From Turritopsis dohrnii (Eukaryota > Cnidaria > Hydrozoa > Anthoathecata > Oceaniidae): 64,000 bases of DNA. Shown here in pieces: positions 59,530-64,000 of this stretch. The position numbers and the translations under genes are program-made. Position 1 is the stretch's first letter. The number at the start of each line of letters is the position of its first letter. Below the pieces are notes generated by a model. It saw only the letters and a list, made by a program, of their open reading frames with translations, was not told the origin of the DNA and did no database searches. The DNA is taken from NCBI GenBank assembly GCA_027922465.2, contig BQMF02000214.1, positions 496,001-560,000 on the forward strand. The letters run 5' to 3'.

Positions 59530-61200
59530 AAAGCCACGCAGGGGCGAGAGCGTTTTTTTTGATTTTCCGCGATTAGCATATGCTCCTCCGTTTTGTTATT
59601 TTTGGTTTGCGCAGTAGAAATCAGCCGAAAAACGTCTTTGGCGGAGTGCGAGCAATGCAATCTTCTTCGTTCGAAATTTGTCGACGATCATTTCGTGAGC
59701 AAGAAACTTCGCGAAGAAGACGTGTTTCTTTTTGTATACGAATATTTTAATTTAAATTTGATTGTTTTAGGCAGCAAATCGATGAAAGAACTGACGAAGA
59801 AACACAGGTTTGTATGCACGAAGGTATTGTTATTATTATAAAACGTTTTATTATCGGGTAGCACGTGTAAGTGACTTAGTTGTTTGTTTACAATGAAAAA
59901 TCATATTTAGATATACAGAAGAAGTGCAGTGAAGTTTTTAAAAATTAGCTGCAGAAAGATCGAACGAACAAAAGGTATTATTATAAAACTTTTATTTTTG
60001 ATTAATAAAAGAACAAGTTAGGTATACGTATTTGTATTTAAATGTATTTAAATGTTTGTTTACGTTTTAGTTATCAAATATCGCTATACAGAAGAAAGTG
60101 TAGTGAAGAAATGCAGAACAAAATGATGTTTATTTACACAATAAGGAATGCTTTTAATTTAGTTTTGAAAGATTAAATACCATAGCTTTGAATAGATATC
60201 TTATTATATGAGTTCTTTCGTTTAGCTTATATGCTACTGGATGAAAAACGAAGACGAGAGTAATTTGATTTGGTAACGTGCGCTATTATTATTTTTATAG
60301 TTAGCAAAGAAGATTTGATTTGATTTATTTATTTACAGATCAATTAAAAATGGTCCCACAGCTATGACTGTTGAAGTAGGGAACGTGTTATGCTGTCAAA
60401 TTGTATCTATTGACGATGTTTGATGCTTTGTCTGCATGCCTTTCTGCCAGCCATTTATACCTTTTGTTTTGGTTTGCTTAAATATGGTTGCAGTAGTAGT
60501 AAGTATTGTAGCTGTTCTTTACTGAAATCTTTTTCTTTTAGGTCAGAAAAGAAAAAGTGTAGCTATGTACAAACGAAATTTATAAATGTATAAATGAAAC
60601 ACATGGTATGTTGAGAAGGTTATTTAAGAGAAGAATGGATTATGTATTTCATTCCGATTGTACTACAAAAAAGAAGCATTGCTGGGGTATATTTTTCTTC
60701 AGTTTATATTTGTTTACGGCATTCATTATTTTGTGTTATGTTAATTGCTACATACATACTTGCTAGGTATATAAGTTTAGCATTATGTTTTTATTTGTTG
60801 CTTTTAATATCTTCTGGGTATTCAATTATGGTTTTGGTCAAAGTAGGGCATTTTGTTGTTTCAATTATTTTTATTAATTTGATGTTTGGTTGTGTATGCC
60901 AGGTAAAAGTTTTTATTCTGTTCAGCTCCAGTGTTGAGTGAACCCGTATTGACTCACAGTATCGGTTGACTTTATAGACCAAATTTTGTTTTTAATTGTT
61001 ATCTTTAGGATAAATGCGTACTTGAATTTCCTTTTTGTTTTTTCTTTCTTTTTGTTTTATTTTTTATTTCAATATTGTTGTAGCATGATTAGGTTTTCGG
61101 TATAGTAGAGGCGGCTATGTCATCCCGTTAGATTGAGCTTGTTCAAAGGGAAGTATTGATTGATTCTTGCTACTTACCCAAAAAGGTTCAAAATCTGAGA
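59530..61200. other. Low-complexity, T-rich interval
   Basis: Short frames at 59593-59841 and 60642-60941 look hydrophobic because of T-rich composition; no family resemblance or splice structure was seen. Confidence 0.35.
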
Positions 61201-61326
61201 GGTGTAGCTTTGGAGGACCCCCCGTTGCCTTGTAATATGACGTCAGAGGTTTCCATAGCAACCAAAAAAATCGACTAAAAATCAAAATTTTTTATACCAA
61301 TCAAAAGCTCTTTCAAAATGCTCAAA

Positions 61327-62185
61327 AATAAGTATAACAAACATACCTCGAAAATTATCTAGTAAAAAGATACGAGCTTTTATCTTTTTTCTTGAAACCG
61401 GGGGTAAAATATGTTAAAAAATCGCAAAAAACTTAATTTATTGACTTTTTTATCGTAAACCATTCAAAAGTCTGGTGAATTTATGTTTAGAACAACCCTT
61501 GAAACCCATAGAAGAGTTTAAATTCTAAATCTATTTGTTTCAATCCCTGATAAACACGATATAATGTCAGATGCAAACCCCCGGATTTTACAATTATTTA
61601 AAAAGAAATGCTCAATTTGGCCGTTAGTATACTAAAATATTTGTGATAAGTCAAAACAAATGATCAGCTAGACTTTAAATAAAGGCAAAATACTTTGAAA
61701 TTACTGAATTGAATGAAAACAAACTACTCAAAGTTAACAAAATATATGTCCCAAAAAAATTGTCCTTTCATTTCAGACGGACTCGTTAGGCTCATCATCG
61801 CAATCATTATTAACGCCATCGTTTTCACAATCTTTGTACATGCACATGTCTGTGCAAACGAGGTCATTCTTTAAACACTTGCAACGTTTTGTGTTGCACC
61901 CTGTTTGACATTTACACATGCTAAGTTCTATCAAAGCTATTGGTGCGGGAAGGTTATCAGTCATAATTGGATCAAGTGATGTTCCATTCTGATCCCAACC
62001 ATAGTCCAGTGGATCAGGAAGATATTGATATGGCAGGTGAGAGCGTTTTAGAACCATTGAATATGTAGTGGCTTCGAAAGATTTTGTACTTTAATGCACT
62101 CATTGTTGGCGGCAAAGATGATGCGCCAAGTTGACACTTTGAAAAAAGAAACCAACATAATTGTGGTAATGTGTTTGCATTGCTA
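61327..62185. repeat. Left arm of a long inverted repeat
   Basis: 859 bases that match, in reverse complement, 63142-64000 at the window's right edge with only scattered differences. The arms are separated by 956 bases. The outer limit is set by the window, so the repeat may extend further. Confidence 0.9.
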
Positions 62186-62391
62186 CGCTTTCCACCATAT
62201 GCATTGACAACAAACCGTTCCAATTGTTCCAGTGTATTTAAATCTGGAAGTTGTTCCCCTTTTCCCATGTTTGAGAGGGCTGACAAAATTAACTCATCCG
62301 AATTGTAAAAAACATCCCACCAAACGCTTTTTGATTTTCCCAAAAATCTACCGATCTCGATCAACAAATCTGGAATACCCTTTTGTTCCAT
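61773..62391 (-). pseudogene. C-terminal part of the Cys-rich transposon protein
   Basis: 62014-62391 reads IPDLLIEIGRFLGKSK, LERFVVNAYGGKR, QLCWFLFSKC and LPPTMSALK. A frameshift near 62045 continues as SHLPYQYLPDPLDYGW (61773-62057), ending in a cysteine-rich tail (SMCKCQTGCNTKRCKC, CTDMCMYKDC) of tesmin/CXC-like spacing. It represents the end of the protein whose start is at 56651-57796. Confidence 0.6.
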
Positions 62392-62400
62392 TGGCTCTGA

Positions 62401-63554
62401 TCACGCACTAGAGCAAGAGAACCGTACGCTAAAAGTCTTGGGTGGTATAAAAGGACTTGGACAAAATCCTAGTGCACTGTATCGCTTCTGCCTCATTGCT
62501 CCATCACTCAACGACATATCCAATGCTTTTTGCGAAGAGTTCAATATAAAATCAAGAAGCAAGGAAGCCCAATATCAACTCACAGGTTCATCAAAAACCC
62601 GCTTGGCCACCAATGTCAACAAGCTTTTGGAAGTCTTCAATTCATTTGGTATCACTTTCGAAAACACATCATGCATGTTTAATATGGTGACCAAAGCTGT
62701 CCTACCTGAAGCATCAGCAGACGAGCTTTTAAAGAACGATCAAATCGGTAAAAATCTGTACAAAGTTTTCATTGAAGAAAGAATTACGGGAGACCTATCT
62801 ATTTGGTCGAAAATGAGCAGGCGGAACCTAAAAACATTCAAGAATGAAGCCAAGTCAATCCAAAATAAAGTGGGAGACAAGTTGGTCCAGCTTAAAGAGG
62901 AGCGTACCCTACTTTCCCGCTTTCTTATTGCTGCTAGAAAAATACCTGAACTGGAGCTGGAAGAAAAAATAGGAAACTATGAGTTTTCTGTTGTGCCAAA
63001 GTCATTATTTGGACAAGATGGTGAGCCTCTGACTGAATACCTTGCTGAATTTACAATGGCCGCACTAGGAAATACTGCCCAGATTGCAATAACGTCTTTA
63101 CAAAAAACAATTACAAATATCAACGAGTTCTCTGATGAACTTAGCAATGCAAACACATTACCACAATTATGTTGGTTTCTTTTTTCAAAGTGTCAACTTG
63201 GCGCATCATCTTTGCCGCCAACAATGAGTGCATTAAAGTACAAAATCTTTCGAAGCCACTACATATTCAATGGTTCTAAAACGCTCTCACCTGCCATATC
63301 AATATCTTCCTGATCCACTGGACTATGGTTGGGATCAGAATGGAACATCATTTGATCCAATTATGACTGATAACCTTCCCGCACCAATAGCTTTGATAGA
63401 ACTTAGCATGTGTAAATGTCAAACAGGGTGCAACACAAAACGTTGCAAGTGTTTAAAGAATGACCTCGTTTGCACAGACATGTGCATGTACAAAGATTGT
63501 GAAAACGATGGCGTTAATAATGATTGCGATGATGAGCCTAACGAGTCCGTCTGA
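62401..63554 (+). pseudogene. Middle part of the same protein joined to its C-terminus by rearrangement
   Basis: 62401-63141 reads HALEQENRTLKVLGGIKGL, TRLATNVNKLLEVF and GNYEFSVVPKSLFGQDGEPL, the usual middle of this family. At 63142 it changes abruptly, in frame, to the C-terminal segment (NANTLPQLCWFLF) that is also present inverted at 61773-62185, and carries the same frameshift before the cysteine tail. The expected PIN-like and IPDLLIEIGRF segments are skipped. Confidence 0.6.
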
Positions 63555-64000
63555 AATGAAAGGACAATTTTTTTGGGACATATATTTTGTTAACTTTGAG
63601 TAGTTTGTTTTCATTCAATTCAGTAATTTCAAAGTATTTTGCCTTTATTTAAAGTCTAGCTGATCATTTGTTTTGACTTATCACAAATATTTTAATATAC
63701 TAACGGCCAAATTGAGCATTTCTTTTTAAATAATTGTAAAATCCGGGGGTTTGCATCTGACATTATATCGTGTTTATCAGGGATTGAAACAAATAGATTT
63801 AGAATTTAAACTCTTCTACGGGTTTCAAGGGTTGTTCTAAACATAAATTCACCAGAATTTTGAATGGTTTACGATAAAAAAGTCAATAAATTAAGTTTTT
63901 TGCGATTTTTTAACATATTTTACCCCCGGTTTCAAGAAAAAAGATAAAAGCTCGTATCTTTTTACTAGATAATTTTCGAGGTATGTTTGTTATACTTATT
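63142..64000. repeat. Right arm of the long inverted repeat
   Basis: Inverted copy of 61327-62185, running off the window. Seen differences include a Leu/Phe codon change (GTSLDP versus GTSFDP). Confidence 0.9.

Noticed and set aside
60642..60941. 99-codon membrane-like protein
   Set aside because: T-rich low complexity gives hydrophobic residues in any frame; nothing else supports a gene.

Overview
The window is nuclear DNA from an animal. It is AT-rich, its genes are interrupted by introns with ordinary GT/AG borders, and the space between genes is full of short transposons. Nothing looks bacterial. The gene content (a SREK1-type splicing factor, a canonical PKA catalytic subunit, a secreted PAN-fibrinogen protein, a DZIP3-type HEPN protein) and repeats such as the AACCTCG(T)CCCAGGG family suggest an early-branching or other invertebrate, perhaps a cnidarian. 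That placement is inference; no species is claimed.

Layout. (1) 1-9.4 kb, minus strand: most of a SREK1-like SR protein gene with two RRM domains and an RS domain built from many tiny exons. It runs off the left edge. (2) 9.5-15.4 kb: no host gene recognised; several terminal-inverted-repeat (TIR) elements, including one with matching hairpins at both ends. (3) 15.5-16.4 kb, minus: a single-exon secreted fibrinogen-related protein with a PAN/apple-like region. (4) 19.6-32.8 kb, minus: the complete 11-exon PKA catalytic subunit, 351 aa. Its introns hold many transposons, including a MADF-BESS pseudogene split by another transposon and a THAP-bearing element. (5) 33-44.8 kb: mostly repeats (two tRNA-derived SINE families, a CCCAGTGGGC-ended MITE family, a perfect 33-bp hairpin). 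(6) 44.9-47.4 kb, plus: a two-exon gene for a protein with a DZIP3-type HEPN RNase domain, a coiled coil, a death-effector-like domain, a transmembrane segment and a novel C-terminal domain. This is the best candidate for an undescribed system. (7) 51-55.3 kb: a TIR element with a 7-bp target duplication, a truncated LINE end and a 1.9-kb GGACGTCC-rich transposon. (8) 55.3-64 kb: decayed pieces of a large TIR transposon coding for a cysteine-rich, PIN-like multi-domain protein, with a long near-identical inverted repeat reaching the right edge.

The host genes do not form one pathway: splicing regulation, cAMP signalling, extracellular recognition and a putative RNA-targeting membrane protein lie side by side. 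Most remaining DNA can be assigned to transposons, many nested, so relative ages can be read from the insertions. Exon borders were called by eye from splice signals, reading phase and family similarity; no search or transcript data were available.
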